From Agriotes lineatus (lineage: Eukaryota > Arthropoda > Insecta > Coleoptera > Elateridae), in assembly GCA_940337035.1 (NCBI GenBank), contig CALNHX010005863.1:1-64000 (forward strand): DNA of 64,000 nt, given 5' to 3'. How positions within the stretch are numbered: the stretch's first letter is position 1; every line of letters starts with the position of its first letter. A program made the position numbers and the translations under genes. The notes under the pieces were generated by a model that made no database searches, had not been told where the DNA came from, and saw only the letters and a program-made list of their open reading frames with translations. Below are positions 22,489 to 36,386 of this stretch, piece by piece.

Positions 22489-23143
22489 TCTACGTCTTTT
22501 TGGGTGGCTGGTTTGGGGACGTCGGACGGAATCTTTGGGACCCAACTCACCTTTCCTTTTTCTCGAATTGGAGTCCCGACCTAAACATCTGGTCCCTTCA
22601 TTTCTCGCATCTTTCTCTGTCTCATTTTTTTTTTCTTGTTTGAAAGGGATGTTCCCTCTTTTTGCTGTGCTCGTTCTCTTTATACTTCGTGTTATTTTGG
22701 ATATCAGTTCTATCTTCTGTCATTTGGAGATAGCTTCAGTGCTGTAGGTCGATCCTGGGCCTAAGTACTTAACCCTTGGTTGAGGTTGGTTTTCCTTTCC
22801 CTTCCTTCTTCTGTGTCGTTCGCTTTCCTGTCTCCCACTCCACATCTTTCCGAGGTGTTTGCGTTTCGGGTGCATCTTTGTTGCAACCTGACGTAACCTT
22901 CCCTTCCACCGGCGCAGCTCACATCATCTTGCAGCGACGGAAGAGGTTGGTGTCTAGTTGTCTTCGATGATGTGCTTGAACTCTTACATCCTCTCTTCTT
23001 GTCTACTTCTTTAGATCCTTTGTTCCTTCCCTTTGTTTCCTTCCGGCAGGCATCGTTTTTTTTTTGTTGTCTCTTAGGGCGATTTCTTTTGTTGGCATTT
23101 GTATGGTCGGGTAAATCTGGGGTGATTTACCCTCCCTTTTGTT
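22489..23143 (+). other. 3' untranslated region of Gypsy copy 1
   Basis: A T-rich stretch of about 650 bp after pol. Three short hydrophobic or low-complexity ORFs (64-91 codons) lie here. The 91-codon one overlaps the end of pol. In copy 2 the same stretch is split into two frames, so it is unlikely to encode a conserved protein. No envelope-type gene is recognised. Confidence 0.65.
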
Positions 23144-23154
23144 GGGGGAGGATT
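23144..23154 (+). other. Polypurine tract
   Basis: GGGGGAGGATT lies directly before the 3' LTR start TGTTACG at 23155. This is the expected place for plus-strand DNA priming. Confidence 0.75.
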
Positions 23155-25528
23155 TGTTACGATACTTTTGGAGTGCCCCCCGTAGTATTGAACTTCTGCT
23201 AGCTGAATTTCTGAACTTGAATATTTATGGTTGGCTTTTGTCAATGTTTGCATGCTTTAACCTGGGTATAATTAGCTATATCTTATTTTTAATTACTCTC
23301 CTATAATTATCATGCAGTTTCGTAAGCAATCCCTCGTTTAATTACTCATATTTTGCAAATTAGGTTTATTCTTGCTATATTTCTACAAATATTTGGGTAT
23401 GGCCGCTAGGCAACCGGTGATACAAATTGTTTTTAACTATTCCATTTGTTGCTAGAGCAATGTTATCTTCTCCTGCAGTCAGACTTGCCTGACTGGTTTT
23501 TTGGCTTCTCCTGGCCCAAATTTTTGGTTATCAGTTGACCTGTGGGCTGGGTTTTTGAATTTTTCGGCTTTCTTTCCAAGCTAAACTGTCGTGCTAGTAG
23601 GTGTCCCTCTGCAGCTAAGTGCTTCATAGCCCTTTGGTAGGGCTCGCCTCTTCGAATAGATTGTTTGAGGGATCTGGAAGCATTTCTGCGTTATCGTGGA
23701 TGTTCGTAATGATTAGATAGCTACTTACTTGCATTCCTTCGCTTTTGGCGGATCTCCTGGACGCCTACTTTAGCGCGCTCCTCTCGGCTCGACCCCCAGC
23801 TGGAGGTAAGACTAGGTCAGTTTCTTCTTAATCGGGAATACATTTGGGTTCTGTGCGTTTTTAGCCAAAAATTCCTGGCGGGAGTTAAAACACTCCCCAT
23901 CTGCTGGAAATCCTTCCTGTCTGGAGTAGACCTACCCCGTTCGACTGCACCCTGCTCGAATCCTGTTCGATGCACTGGGCCCCTAAGATGGTCGCATCGC
24001 CTGCGAATTTTTCAACTCTCGTGGGCCACGCTGAAGTTTGAGCAACTGCTTTACACTCACCTGCAAGTCATCTTGCAACCTCCATAGCTGGCACTGCACC
24101 CCGCAGCTGCAGCCGCCATCGTTGCTTCTCTCTAGCTACGTCCAACTCCAGGGGAGCGAACGAAGAGATTAGGTTCTGGTGAACTTTCCTGCAGGCAAGA
24201 CGTTATTGTAGATAATATGCATTGCGCCTGTTGTAACTTATAATTGAATCATACTGTTTCATGCCGTTAGCACTCCGGACATGTGTGATGTTATTCAGCA
24301 TCGGGTTGTACGATAGTAGGCTTCGTGCATCGTTAGTTTAGTAATATTTGGAATTTGTGTAATTAAATGTTAGGGCCGCCGCGCAATGACATGCGGTTAC
24401 CCTCTGCTACTTGCTAAATTAAGGTCGTAAGATTTACCTGTGTATTGCTCCGTTTGTGCATTCGGGTCTCCTAGCCTTATTGACCTCTGCGTTATCTGAA
24501 AAATTTATAGAGTAAAACTTGTAGCTTTGAGCTTCACGTGTGTCCTTTCTGGACGTCGCGTTTACTCACCAGCTTGCATAACACAGTTCGGACGCCTTAA
24601 AGTTTCGCTGTTTTTCATCACCAAAACAATAGTTAATATTTTCATGTCAAACCTTCGACGCGAAGTTAGGCACACTTCAGTAGCGTGTCTCGTAAGCCGA
24701 CTTCGGGAGCGTTGTGGTTATTGTAGATCTCCGTTAACCGAGTAAGGGGCAAATCCAAGCCTTTGCTTTCTTTAGCATATAAATATACATAAGTACACTT
24801 AATGCATTTTTAATATGGACACCGTCGTTCATGTGTGGCCACGCAAGCGCACGCTGATTCCGCCCTTTAGAAAATCTTGAATATAGATATAGCGTCATTT
24901 AGGGCTAACCTTCGGGGTTAAAACGATAGCCGAGGTGGTCTTGTATTGCTCTGAGCCGGTATACGCGCAATTTTTAAACTCGCTCCGCGACCCGCGCTTG
25001 ATCAATTTATTTTCTTTTTAAATTTAATACTCGCTACGCTCCGTTGTAACCGCACAATGTTTTAATGTGTTAGTTCATAGTCATTGCTGCTCGTGGGCTA
25101 CTATTTGCCCAATACTTATATTTGAATTTGTATATACATTTACTATTGCATGTCGCATACTGTGTGTTCTTTGATGTTGGTAAAAATATTGCCTGCTGTG
25201 ATATTTGTATTTAGTTTATGTTAGCATTGCACTATAGTACGCACCAAACTCTTTGAAATAAAGCTGTGATATTTTCTTTGGTGGTTGATTTGATTGTTTT
25301 CTTTGTGCTGCTGGAAATTGTCCTGACCTTATGTACGGTCCGGCATAAGGATTAGAACTTGAGTCGTGGACCTGGCGCCCTATTTTTTTTTTAATACTTT
25401 TTCAGCATAGCTGGAACCCTGCGACCCTCGCGGCGAGCTAGCCCAATTAGGCCGATAGTTACCAGCCGGCAAAACATCAAATATAACTTTCGCCAAAAGG
25501 TAAGGCCGACCGTCTATCTTCCCTAACA
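23155..25528 (+). repeat. 3' LTR of Gypsy copy 1
   Basis: 2374 bp, TGTTACGATAC to CTTCCCTAACA. AATAAA is at 25257-25262. It is followed at once by the 9-bp array. In places (for example the first 120 bases, about nine differences) it departs from the 5' LTR by several percent, and near 24290 it agrees with the copy 2 LTRs against its own 5' LTR. Confidence 0.92.
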
Positions 25529-27694
25529 GGGACGTTAGGGTCATATGGATGGTCTATAACGCCTGGGACATTAGGGACATGTAAAACTAATAGGACATCT
25601 GGGACGTCTGGGACATTAGGGACATATGGGACATATGGGACATCTGGGACGTCTAGGACGTTAGGGACATACGGGACAGATAGGACGTCTGGAATGTTAG
25701 GGACATATGGAACATCTATTACGCCTGGGATATTAGGGACATGTAGGACTAATAGGACATCTGGGACGTCTGGGACGTTAGGGACATATGGGACATCTAT
25801 TAGGTATGGGATGTCTGGGACGTTAAGGACATATGGGACATTTAGGACGCCTGGGACATTAGGGATATATGGGACATATGGGACATCTGGGATGCTTGGG
25901 ACATTAAGGATATATGGGACATATGGGACATATGGGACATCTGAGACGTCTGGGACGTTAGGGACATATGGGACATCTGGGACGTCTGAAACGTTAAGGA
26001 CATATGGGACATCTAGGACGCCTGGGACGTCTGGGACGTTAGGGACATACGGGACAGCAGGGACGTCTGGGACGTTAGGGACATATGGAACATTTAGGAC
26101 GTCTGGGACGTTTGGGACATATGAAACATTTAGGACGCCTGGGACATTAGGGACATATGGGACATATGGGACATCTGGGACGTCTGGGACGTTAGAGACA
26201 TATAATACATCTAGGACGTCTGAGACGTTAGGGACATATGGGACATCTAAGACGTCTGGGACGTCTGGGACGTTAGGGACATATGGGACATTTAGGACGT
26301 CTGGGACGTTAGGGACATATGAAGCATTTAGGACGCCTTGGACATTAGGGACATAGGGGACATATGGGACATCTAGGACGTCTGGGACGTTAGGGGCATA
26401 TAAAACATCTAGTACGTTTGAGACGTTAGGGACATATGGGACATCTAGGACGTCTGGGACGTCTGGGACGTTAGGGACATATGGGACATTAGAGACATAT
26501 GGGACATTTAGGACGTCTGGGACGTTAGGGACATATGGAACATTTAGGAAGCCTGGGACATTAGGGACATATGGGACGTATGGGACATCTGGGACGTCTG
26601 GGACGTTAGGGACATATGGGACATCTAGGCCGTCTGGGATGTCTGGGACGTTAGGGACATACGGGACAGCTGGGACGTCTGGGACGTTAGGGACATATGG
26701 GACATTTAGGACGTCTGGGACGTTCGGGACATATGGAACATTTAGAAAGCCTGGAACATTAGGGACATATGGGACGTATGGGACATCTCGGACGCCTGGA
26801 ACATTAGAGACATATGGGACATATGGGACATCTGGGACGTTTGGGACGTCTAGGACGTTAGGGACATATAGGACATCTAGGACGTCTGGGACGTTAGGAA
26901 CGTATGGGACATCTAAGACGTCTGGGACGTCTGGGACGTTAGGGACATACGGGACAGCTGGGACGTCTAAGACGTTAGGGACATATGGGACATTTAGGAC
27001 GTCTGGGACGTCTGGGACGTTAGGGAGATACGGGACAGCTGGGACGTCTGGGACGTTAGGGGCATATGGGACATTTAGGACGTCTGGGACGTTAGGGACA
27101 TATGGAACATCTAGGACGCTTGGGACATTAGGGACATATGGAACATATGGGACATCTGGGACGTCTGGGACGTTAGGGACATATGGGACATCTAAGACGT
27201 CTGGGACGTTAAGGACATATGAGACATTTAGGACGCCTGGGACATTAGGGACATATGGGACATATGGGACATCTGGAACGCCTGGACATTAGGGACATAT
27301 GGGACATATGGGACATCTGAGACGTCTGGGACGTTAGGGACATATGGGATATCTGGGACGTCTGGAACGTTAAGTACATATGGGACATCTAGGACGTCTG
27401 GGACGTCTGGGACGTTGAGGACATATGGGACATTTAGAACGCCTGGAACATTAGGGACATATGGGACATTTAGGACGTCTGGGACGTTATGGACATATGG
27501 AACATCTAGGACGCCTGGGACATTAGGGACAAATGGGACATATGAGACATTTGGGACGTCTGGGACGTTAAGGACATATGAGACATCTAGGACGTCTGGG
27601 ACGTTAGGGACATATGGGACATCTAGGACGTCTGGGACGTTAGGGACATATAGGACATCTAGGACGTCTGGGACGTTAGGGACATATGAAACAT

Positions 27695-28135
27695 CTTAGA
27701 CGTCTGGCACGTCTGAGACGTTAGTGACATACGGGACAGCTAGAACGTCTGGGACGTTAGTGACATATGGAACATTTAGGACGTCTGGGACGTTAGGGAC
27801 ATATGAAACATCTAGGACACCTGGGACATTCGAGACATATCGGACATTAAGGACATCTGGGACGTCTGGGACGTTAGGGACATATAGGACATCTAGGACG
27901 TTTGGGACGTTAGGGACATATGAAACATCTTAGACGTCTGGCACGTCTGGGACGTTAGTGACATACGGGACAGCTAGAACGTCTGGGACGTTAGTGACAT
28001 ATGGAACATTTAGGACGTCTGGGACGTTAGGGACATATGAAACATCTAGGACACCTGGGACATTCGAGACATATCGGACATTAAGGACATCTGGGACGTC
28101 TGGGACGTTAGGGACATATAGGACATCTAGGACGT
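27695..28135 (+). repeat. 234-bp local tandem duplication in the array
   Basis: The rare string ACATCTTAGACGTCTGGCAC occurs around 27695 and again 234 bp later, with the sequence between also repeated (including GACATACGGGACAGCTAGAA). 234 is 26 monomers. The homologous place in the second unit (about 58817) has a single copy, so the duplication is private to this unit. Confidence 0.8.
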
Positions 28136-30790
28136 CTGGGACGTCTGGGACGTTAAGGACATATGGGACATTTAGATCGCCTGGGACATTAGGGACATAT
28201 GGGACATATGGGACAGCTGGGACGCCTGGGACAGTAGGGACATATGGGACATATGGGTCATCTGGGACGTCTGGGACGTTAGGGACATATGGGACATCTA
28301 GGACGTATGGGACGTCTGGGACGTTAAGGACATATGAAACATTTAGGACGCCTGGGACATTAGGGATATATGGGACATATGGAACATCTGGGACGCTTGG
28401 GACATTAGGGACATATTGGACATATGGGACATATGGGACATCTGAGACGTCTGGCACGTTAGGGACATATGGGACATCTGGGACGTCTGGGACGTTAGGG
28501 ACATATGGGACATCTAGGACGCCTGGGACGTCTGGGACGTTAGGTACATACGGGACAACAGGGACGTCTGGGACGTTAGGGACATATGGGACATTTAAAA
28601 CGTCTGGGACGTTAGGGACATATGAAACATTTAGGACGCCTGGGACATTAGGGACATATGGGACATATGGGACATCTAGGACGTCTGAGACGTAAGGAAC
28701 ATATGGGACATCTAGGACGTCTGGGACGTCTGGGACGTTAGGGACATATGGGATATGTAGCACGTCTGGGACGTTTGGGACATATGGAACATTTAGGAAG
28801 CCTGGGACATTAGGGACATATGGGACGTATGGGACATCTGGGACGTCTGGGACGTTAGGGACATATGGGACATCTAGGCCGTCTGTGATGTCTGGGACGT
28901 TAGATACATACGGGACAGCTGGGACGTCTGGAACGTTAGGGACATATGGGACATTTAGGACGTCTGGGACGTTAGGAACATATGGAACATTTAGAAAGCC
29001 TGGAACATTAGGGACATATGGGACGTATGGGACATCTGGGACACCTGGAACATTAAAGACATATAGGACATATGGGACATCTGGGACGTTTGGGACGTCT
29101 AAGACGTTAGGGACATATAGGACATCTAGCACGTCTTGGACGTTAGGAACGTATGGGACATCTAAGACGTCTGGGACGTTAGGGACATACGGGACAGCTG
29201 GGACGTCTAAGACGTTAGGGACATATGGAACATTTAGGACGTCTGGGACGTCTGGGACGTTAGGGACATACGGGACAGCTGGGTAGTCTGGGACGTTAGG
29301 AGCATATGGGATATTTAGGACGTCTGGGACGTTAGGGACATATGCAACATCTAGGACGCTTGGGACATTAGGGACATATGGAACATATGGGACATCTGGG
29401 ACGTCTGGGACGTTAGGGACATATGGGACATCTAAGACGTCTGGAACGTTAAGGACATATGGGACATCTAGGACGTCTGGGACGTCTGGGACGTTAAGGA
29501 CATATGAGACATTTAGGACGCCTTGGACATTAGGGACATATGGGACATATGGGGCATTTGGGACGCCTGGGACATTAGGGACATATGGGACATATGGGAC
29601 ATCTGAGACGTCTGGGACGTTTGGGACATATGGGACATCTGGGACGTCTGGAACGTTAAGGACATATGGGACATCTAGGACGTCTGGGACGTCTGGGACG
29701 TTGAGGACATATGGGACATTTAGAACGCCTGGAACATTAGGGACATATGGGACATTTTGGACGTCTGGGACGTTAGGGACATATGGAACATCTAGGACGC
29801 TTGGGACATTAGGGACAAATGGGACATATGAAACATTTGGGACGTCTGGGACGTTAAGGACATATGGGACATCTAGGACGTCTGGGACGTTAAGGACATA
29901 TGGGACATTTGGGACGCGTGGGACATTAGGGACGTATGGGACATCTAGGACGCCTGGGACATTAGGGACATATAGGACATAAGGGACATCTGGGACGTCT
30001 GGGACGTATCAGACATATGGGACATATGGGACATCTGGGACGTCTGGGACGTTAGGGGCATATGGGATATCTGGGACGTCTGGGACGTTAGGGACATATG
30101 GGACATCTGGGACGTCTGTGACGTTAAAGATATGTAGGACATCTAGGACGTTTTAGACATTAGGGACATATGGGACATATGGGACATCTGGGACGTTTTG
30201 GACATTAGAGACATATGGGACATGTAGGACGTCTTGGACGTCTGGGACGTTAAGGACATATGGGACATTTAGGACGCCTGGACATTAGGGACATATGGGA
30301 CATCTGGGACGTCTTGGACATTAGGGACATATGGGTCATCTGGGACGTCTGTGACGTTAAAGACATGTAGGACATCTAGGACGTCTTAGACAATAGGGAC
30401 ATATGGGACATATGGGACATCTGGAACGTCTTGGACATTAGAGACATATGGGACATGTAGGACGTCTTGGACGTCTGGGACGTTAAGGACATATGGGACA
30501 TTTAGGACGCCTGGACATTAGGGACATATGGGACATCTGGGACGTCTTGGACATTAGGGACATATGGGACATCTGGGACGTCTGTGACGTTAAAGACGTG
30601 TAGGACATCTAGGACGTGTTAGACATTAGGGACATATGGGACATATGGGACATCTGGGACGTCTTGAACGTCTGGTACGTTAAGGACATATGGGACATTT
30701 AAGACGCCTGGACATTAGGGACATATGGGACATATGGGACATCTGGGACGCCTGGGACGTATCAGACATATGGCACATATGGGACATCTG

Positions 30791-33700
30791 GGACGTCTGG
30801 GTCGTTAGGGGCATATGGGATATCTGGGACGTCTGGGACGTTAGGGACATATGGGACATTTAGGACGGCTGGGACGTTAGGGATATACGGGACAGTTGGG
30901 ACGTTTGGGACGTTAGGGACATATGGTACATTTAGGACGTCTGGGACGTTAGAGACATATGGAACATTTAGGAAGCCTGGGACGTTAGGGACATATGGGA
31001 CATTTAGGACGCCTGGGACATTAGGGACATATGGGACATATGGGACATCTGGGACGTCTGAGACGTTAGGGACATATGGGACATCTGGGACGTCTAAGAC
31101 GTTAGGGACATATGGGACATCTGTTACGTCTGGGACGTTAAGGACATATGGGACATCCAGGACGCCTAGGACATTAGAAACATATGGGACATATGGGACA
31201 TCTGGGACGTCTGGAACGTTAGGAACATATGGGACATATGGGACGTCTGGGACGTTTAGGATATATGAGACATCTAGGACGTCTGGGACGTCTGGAACGG
31301 TAAGGACATATGGGACATTTAGCACGCCTGAAACATTAGGGACATATGGGACATATGAGACATCTGGGACGCCTGGGACATTAGGGACATATGGGACATC
31401 TGGGACGTCTAAGACGTTAGGGACATATGGGACATCTGGGTCGTCTGGGACGTTAAGGACATATGGGACATCTAGGACGTCTGGGACATTAGGGACATAT
31501 GGGACATATGGAAATCCTGGGAAATTAGGGACATTTGGGACATATGGGACATCTGGGACGGCTGGGACGTTAGGGACATATAGGACATCTAGGACGTCTG
31601 GGACGTTAGGGACATATGGGACATCTAGGACGTCTGGGACGTCTGGGACGTTAGGCACATACGGGACAGCTGGGACGTCTGGGGCGTTAGGGACATATGG
31701 AACATCTACAACGCCTGGGACATTAGAGACATATGGGACATATGAGACATCTGGGTGGGACGTTAAGGACATATGGGGCATTTAGGACGTCTGGGACGTT
31801 AGAGACATTTGGAACATTTAGGACGCTTGGGACATTAGGGACATATGGAACATATGGGACATTTAGGACGTTAGAGACATATGGGACATTTGGGACGTCT
31901 GGGACGTTAATGACATATCGGACATCTAGGACATCTGGGACGTCTGGGACGTTAAGGACATATGGGACATTTAGGACTCATGGAACATTAGGGACATATG
32001 GAACATATGGGACATCTGGGACGCCTGGGACATTAGTGACAATGGGACATATGGGACATCTGGGACGTCTGGAACGTTAGGGACATATGGGACATCTGGG
32101 ACGTCTGGGACGTTAAGGATATATGGGACATCTAGTACGTCTGGAACGTCTGGGACGTTGAGGACGTATGGGACATTTAGGACGCCTGGGACATTAGAGA
32201 CGTATGGGACATATGGGACATCTGGGACGTCTGGGAAGTTAAGGACATATGGGACATCTAAGACGTTTGGGACGTTTGAGACGTTAAGGACAAATAGGAC
32301 ATTTAGGACGCCTGGGACATTAAGGACATATGAGACATATGGGACATCTGGGACGCCCGGGACATTAGGGACATATGAAACATATGGGACATCTGGAACG
32401 TCTGTGACGTTAGGGACATATAGGACATCTAGGACGTCTGAGACGTTCGGGACATATCGAACATCTAGGACGTCTGGGTTGTCTGGGACGTTAGGGAAAT
32501 ACGGGACAGCTGCGACGTCTGGGACGTTAAGGACATATGGGACATTTAGGACTCCTGGGACATTAGGGACATATGGGACATATGGGACATCTGGGACGCC
32601 TGGGACATATGGGACATATGGGACATATGGGAAATCTGGGACGTCTGGGACGTTAGGGGCATATGGGACATCTGGGACGGCTCGGACGTTAGAAACATGT
32701 GGGACATCTGGGACGTCTGGGACATTAGGGACATATAGGACATATGGAACATCTACGACATCTAGGACGTTAGGGACATATTTAACATCTGGGACGTCTG
32801 GGACATCTAGGACGTCTGAGACGTTCGGGACATATGGAACATCTAGGACGTCTGGAATGTCTGGGACGTTAGGGACATACGGGACAGCTGGGACGTCTGG
32901 GACGTTAAGGACATATGGGAAATTTAGGAAGTTTGGGACGTTAGGAACATATGGAACATCTAGGACGTCTTAGATATTAGGGATATATGGAACATATGGG
33001 ACATCTGGGACGTCTGGGACGTTAGGTACATATGGGACATTTGGGACGTCTGGGACGCTAGAGACATATGGGACATCTATAACGTCTTGGTCGTCTGGGA
33101 CGTTAAGAACATGTGGGACATTTAGGACGCCTGGGGCATTAGGGACATATGGGACATATGGGACATTTGGGACGCCTGGACATATGGGACATATGGGACA
33201 TATGGGACATCTAGGACGTCTGGGACGTTAGGGGCATATGGGACATCTGGGACAGCTGGGACGTTAGGGACATACGGGACAGCTGGGATTTCTGAGACGT
33301 TAGGGACATATGGGACATTTAGGACGTCTGGGACGTTATGGACATACGGGACAGCTGGGACGTCTGGAACGTTAGGGACATATGGGACATTTAGGACGTC
33401 TGGGACGTTAGGGACATATGGAACATTTAGGAAGCCTGGGACATTAGGGACATATGGGACGTATGGGACATCTGGGACGTCTGAGACGTTAGGGACATAT
33501 TGGACATCTAGGCCGTTTGGGATGTCTGGGAAGTTAGGGACATACGGGACATTTAGGACGTCTGGGACGTTAGGGACATATGGAACATTTAGAAAGCCTG
33601 AGACATTAAGGACATATGGGACGTATGGGACATCTGGGACGCCTGGGACATTAGAGACATATGGGACATATGGGACATCTGTGACGTTTGGGACGTCTAA

Positions 33701-35346
33701 GACGTTAGGGACATATTGGACATCTAGGACGTCTGGGACGTTAGGGACATATGGGACATCTAGGACGTCTGGGACGTCTGGGACGCTATAGACATACGGG
33801 ACAGCTGGGACGTCTGGGACGTTAGGGACATATGGGAAATTTAGGACGTCTGGGACATTAGGGACATATGGAACATATGGGACATCTGGGACGTCTGGGA
33901 CGTTAGGGACATATGGGACATCTAAGACGTCTGTGACGTTAAGGACATATGGGACATCTAGGACGTCTGGGACGTCTGGGACGTTAAGGACACATGAGAC
34001 ATTTAGGACGTCTGGGACATTAGGGACATATGGGACATATGGGACATCTAAGACGTCTGGGACGTTAGGGACATATGGGACATCTGGGACGTCTGGAACG
34101 TTAAGGACATATGGGACATCTGGGACGTCTGGGACGTTAGGGACATATGTAACATCTAGGACGCCTGAGACATTAGAGACAAATGGGACATATGAGACAT
34201 CTGCGACGTCTGGGACGTTAAGGACATATGGGACATCTAGGACGTCTTGGACGTTAGGGACATATGGGACATCTAGGACGTCTGGGACGTTAGGGACATA
34301 TAGGACATCTAGGACGTCTGGGACGTTAGGGACATATGAAACATCTAGGACGTTTGGGACGTCTGGGACGTTAGGGACATACGGGACAGCTGGGACGTCT
34401 GGGACGTTAGGGACATATGGGACATTTAGGACGTCTGGGAAGTTAGGGACATATGAAACATCTAGGACGCCTGGGACATTCGAGACATATGGGACATTAA
34501 GGACATCTGGGACGTCTGGGAAGTTAGGGACATATGACACATCTGGGACGTCTGGGACGTTAAGGACATATAGGACCTCTAGGCCGTCTGGGACGTTAGG
34601 GACATGTGTCACATCTAGGACATCTGGGACGTTAGGGACATATGGGACATATGGGACATCTGGGACGTCTGGGCCGTTAGAGACATATGGGACATTTAGG
34701 ACGTCTGGGACGTTAGGGACATATGGAACATTTAGAAAGCCTGGAACATTAGGGACATATAGGACGTATGTGACATCTGGGATGCCTGGAACATTAGGGA
34801 CATATGGGACATCTGTAACGTTTGGGACGTCTAAGACGTTAGGGACATACAGGACATCTAGGACATCTGGGACGTTAGGAACGTATGGGACATCTAAGAC
34901 GTCTGGGACGTCTGGGACGTTAGGGACATACGGGACAGCTGGGACGTCTAAGACGTTAGGGACATATGGGACATTTAGGACGTCTGGGACGTCTGGGACG
35001 TTAGGGACATACGGGACAGCTGGGACGTCTGGGACGTTAGGGGCATATGGGACATTTACGACGCATGTGACATTAGGGACATATGGAACATATGGGACAT
35101 CTGGGACGTCTGGGACGTTAGGGACATATGAGACATCTAAGACGTCTGGAACGTTAAGGACATATGGGACATCTAGGACGTCTAAGACGTCTGGGACGTT
35201 AAGGACATATGAAACATTTAGGACGCCTGGGACATTAGGGACATATGGGACATATGGGACATCTGGGACGCCTGGGACATTAGGGACATATGGGACATAT
35301 GGGACATCTGAGACGTCTGGGACGCTAGGGACATATGGGACATCTG
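30791..35346 (+). repeat. 4.6-kb higher-order sub-block A
   Basis: Begins with the unusual GGGTCGTTAGGGGCATATGG and carries rare markers (ACGGCTGGGACGTTAGGG, GGAAATCCTGGGAAATTAGG, ATCTGGGTGGGACG) that recur in the same order in sub-block B, 4556-4601 bases further on. It lacks 45 bp (five monomers) present in B near 36040. Confidence 0.85.
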
Positions 35347-36386
35347 GGACGTCTGGGTCGTTAGGGGCATATGGGACATCTGGGACGTCTGGGACGTTAG
35401 GGACATATGGGACATTTAGGACGGCTGGGACGTTAGGGATATACGGGACAGTTGGGACGTTTGGGACGTTAGGGACATATGGTACATTTAGGACGTCTGG
35501 GACGTTAGAGACATATGGAACATTTAGGAAGCCTGGGACGTTAGGGACATATGGGACATTTAGGACGCCTGGGACATTAGGGACATATGGGACATATAGG
35601 ACATCTGGGACGTCTGAGACGTTAGGGACATATGGGACATCTGGGACGTCTAAGACGTTAGGGACATATGGGACATCTGTTACGTCTGGGACGTTAAGGA
35701 CATATGGGACATCTAGGACGCCTAGGACATTAGAAACATATGGGACATATGGGACATCTGGGACCTCTGGAACGTTAGGAACATATGGGACATATGGGAC
35801 GTCTGGGACGTTTAGGATATATGAGACATCTAGGACGTCTGGGACGTCTGGAACGGTAAGGACATATGGGACATTTAGCACGCCTGAAACATTAGGGACA
35901 TATGGGACATATGAGACATCTGGGACGCCTGGGACATTAGGGACATATGGGACATCTGGGACGTCTAAGACGTTAGGGACATATGGGACATCTGGGTCGT
36001 CTGGGACGTTAAGGACATATGGGACATCTAGGACGTCTGGGCCGTCTGGGACGTTAACGACATATGGGACATTTAGGACGCCTGGGACATTAGGGACATA
36101 TGGGACATATGGAAATCCTGGGAAATTAGGGACATTTGGGACATATGGGACATCTGGGACGGCTGGGACGTTAGGGACATATAGGACATCTAGGACGTCT
36201 GGGACGTTAGGGACATATGGGACATCTAGGACGTCTGGGACGTCTGGGACGTTAGGCACATACGGGACAGCTGGGACGTCTGGGGCGTTAGGGACATATG
36301 GAACATCTACAACGCCTGGGACATTAGAGACATATGGGACATATGAGACATCTGGGTGGGACGTTAAGGACATATGGGGCATTTAG
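33933..36386 (+). other. Long Gly-Thr-X repeat ORF (817 codons), probably not a gene
   Basis: The longest plus-strand open stretch, a string of GTY, GTS, GTL, RTS and RTP tripeptides. It exists because GGG ACA TAT-type monomers are in frame. There is no signal peptide, no non-repeat domain, and it crosses sub-block borders A/B at random. Similar ORFs lie at 38533-40290, 42693-44129 and 57714-58820. I list it so that a reader does not take it for a new protein family. Confidence 0.6.

Larger units (their letters stand above)
15107..25528 (+). mobile_element. Ty3/Gypsy LTR retrotransposon, copy 1 (Osvaldo-like)
   Basis: A 10.4-kb element bounded by TGTTACGATAC and CTTCCCTAACA, with LTRs of about 2.35 kb, a tRNA-Lys primer site, gag, a single pro-RT-RNaseH-IN frame and a purine tract before the 3' LTR. 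Gene order (integrase after RNase H) makes it Ty3/Gypsy. The Lys primer, very long LTRs and the HPQANPTER integrase motif point to the Osvaldo/Ulysses group (inference from family knowledge). The left flank is ATAA and the right flank is GGGA, so no target duplication is seen. The two LTRs differ visibly while the inside is close to copy 2. The element cannot make intact Gag because of a frameshift. Confidence 0.93.

Noticed and set aside
22472..22747. Hydrophobic 91-codon ORF after pol as a possible envelope gene
   Set aside because: Too short, low complexity from T-rich sequence, overlaps the pol end, and is split by a run-length change in copy 2.
29945..30142. Ser/Met/His-rich small ORFs on minus (also 32546, 35218, 37147, 42958, 63289)
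   Set aside because: They are the third open frame of the 9-bp repeat (CAT ATG TCC, CAG ACG TCC), with no other content.
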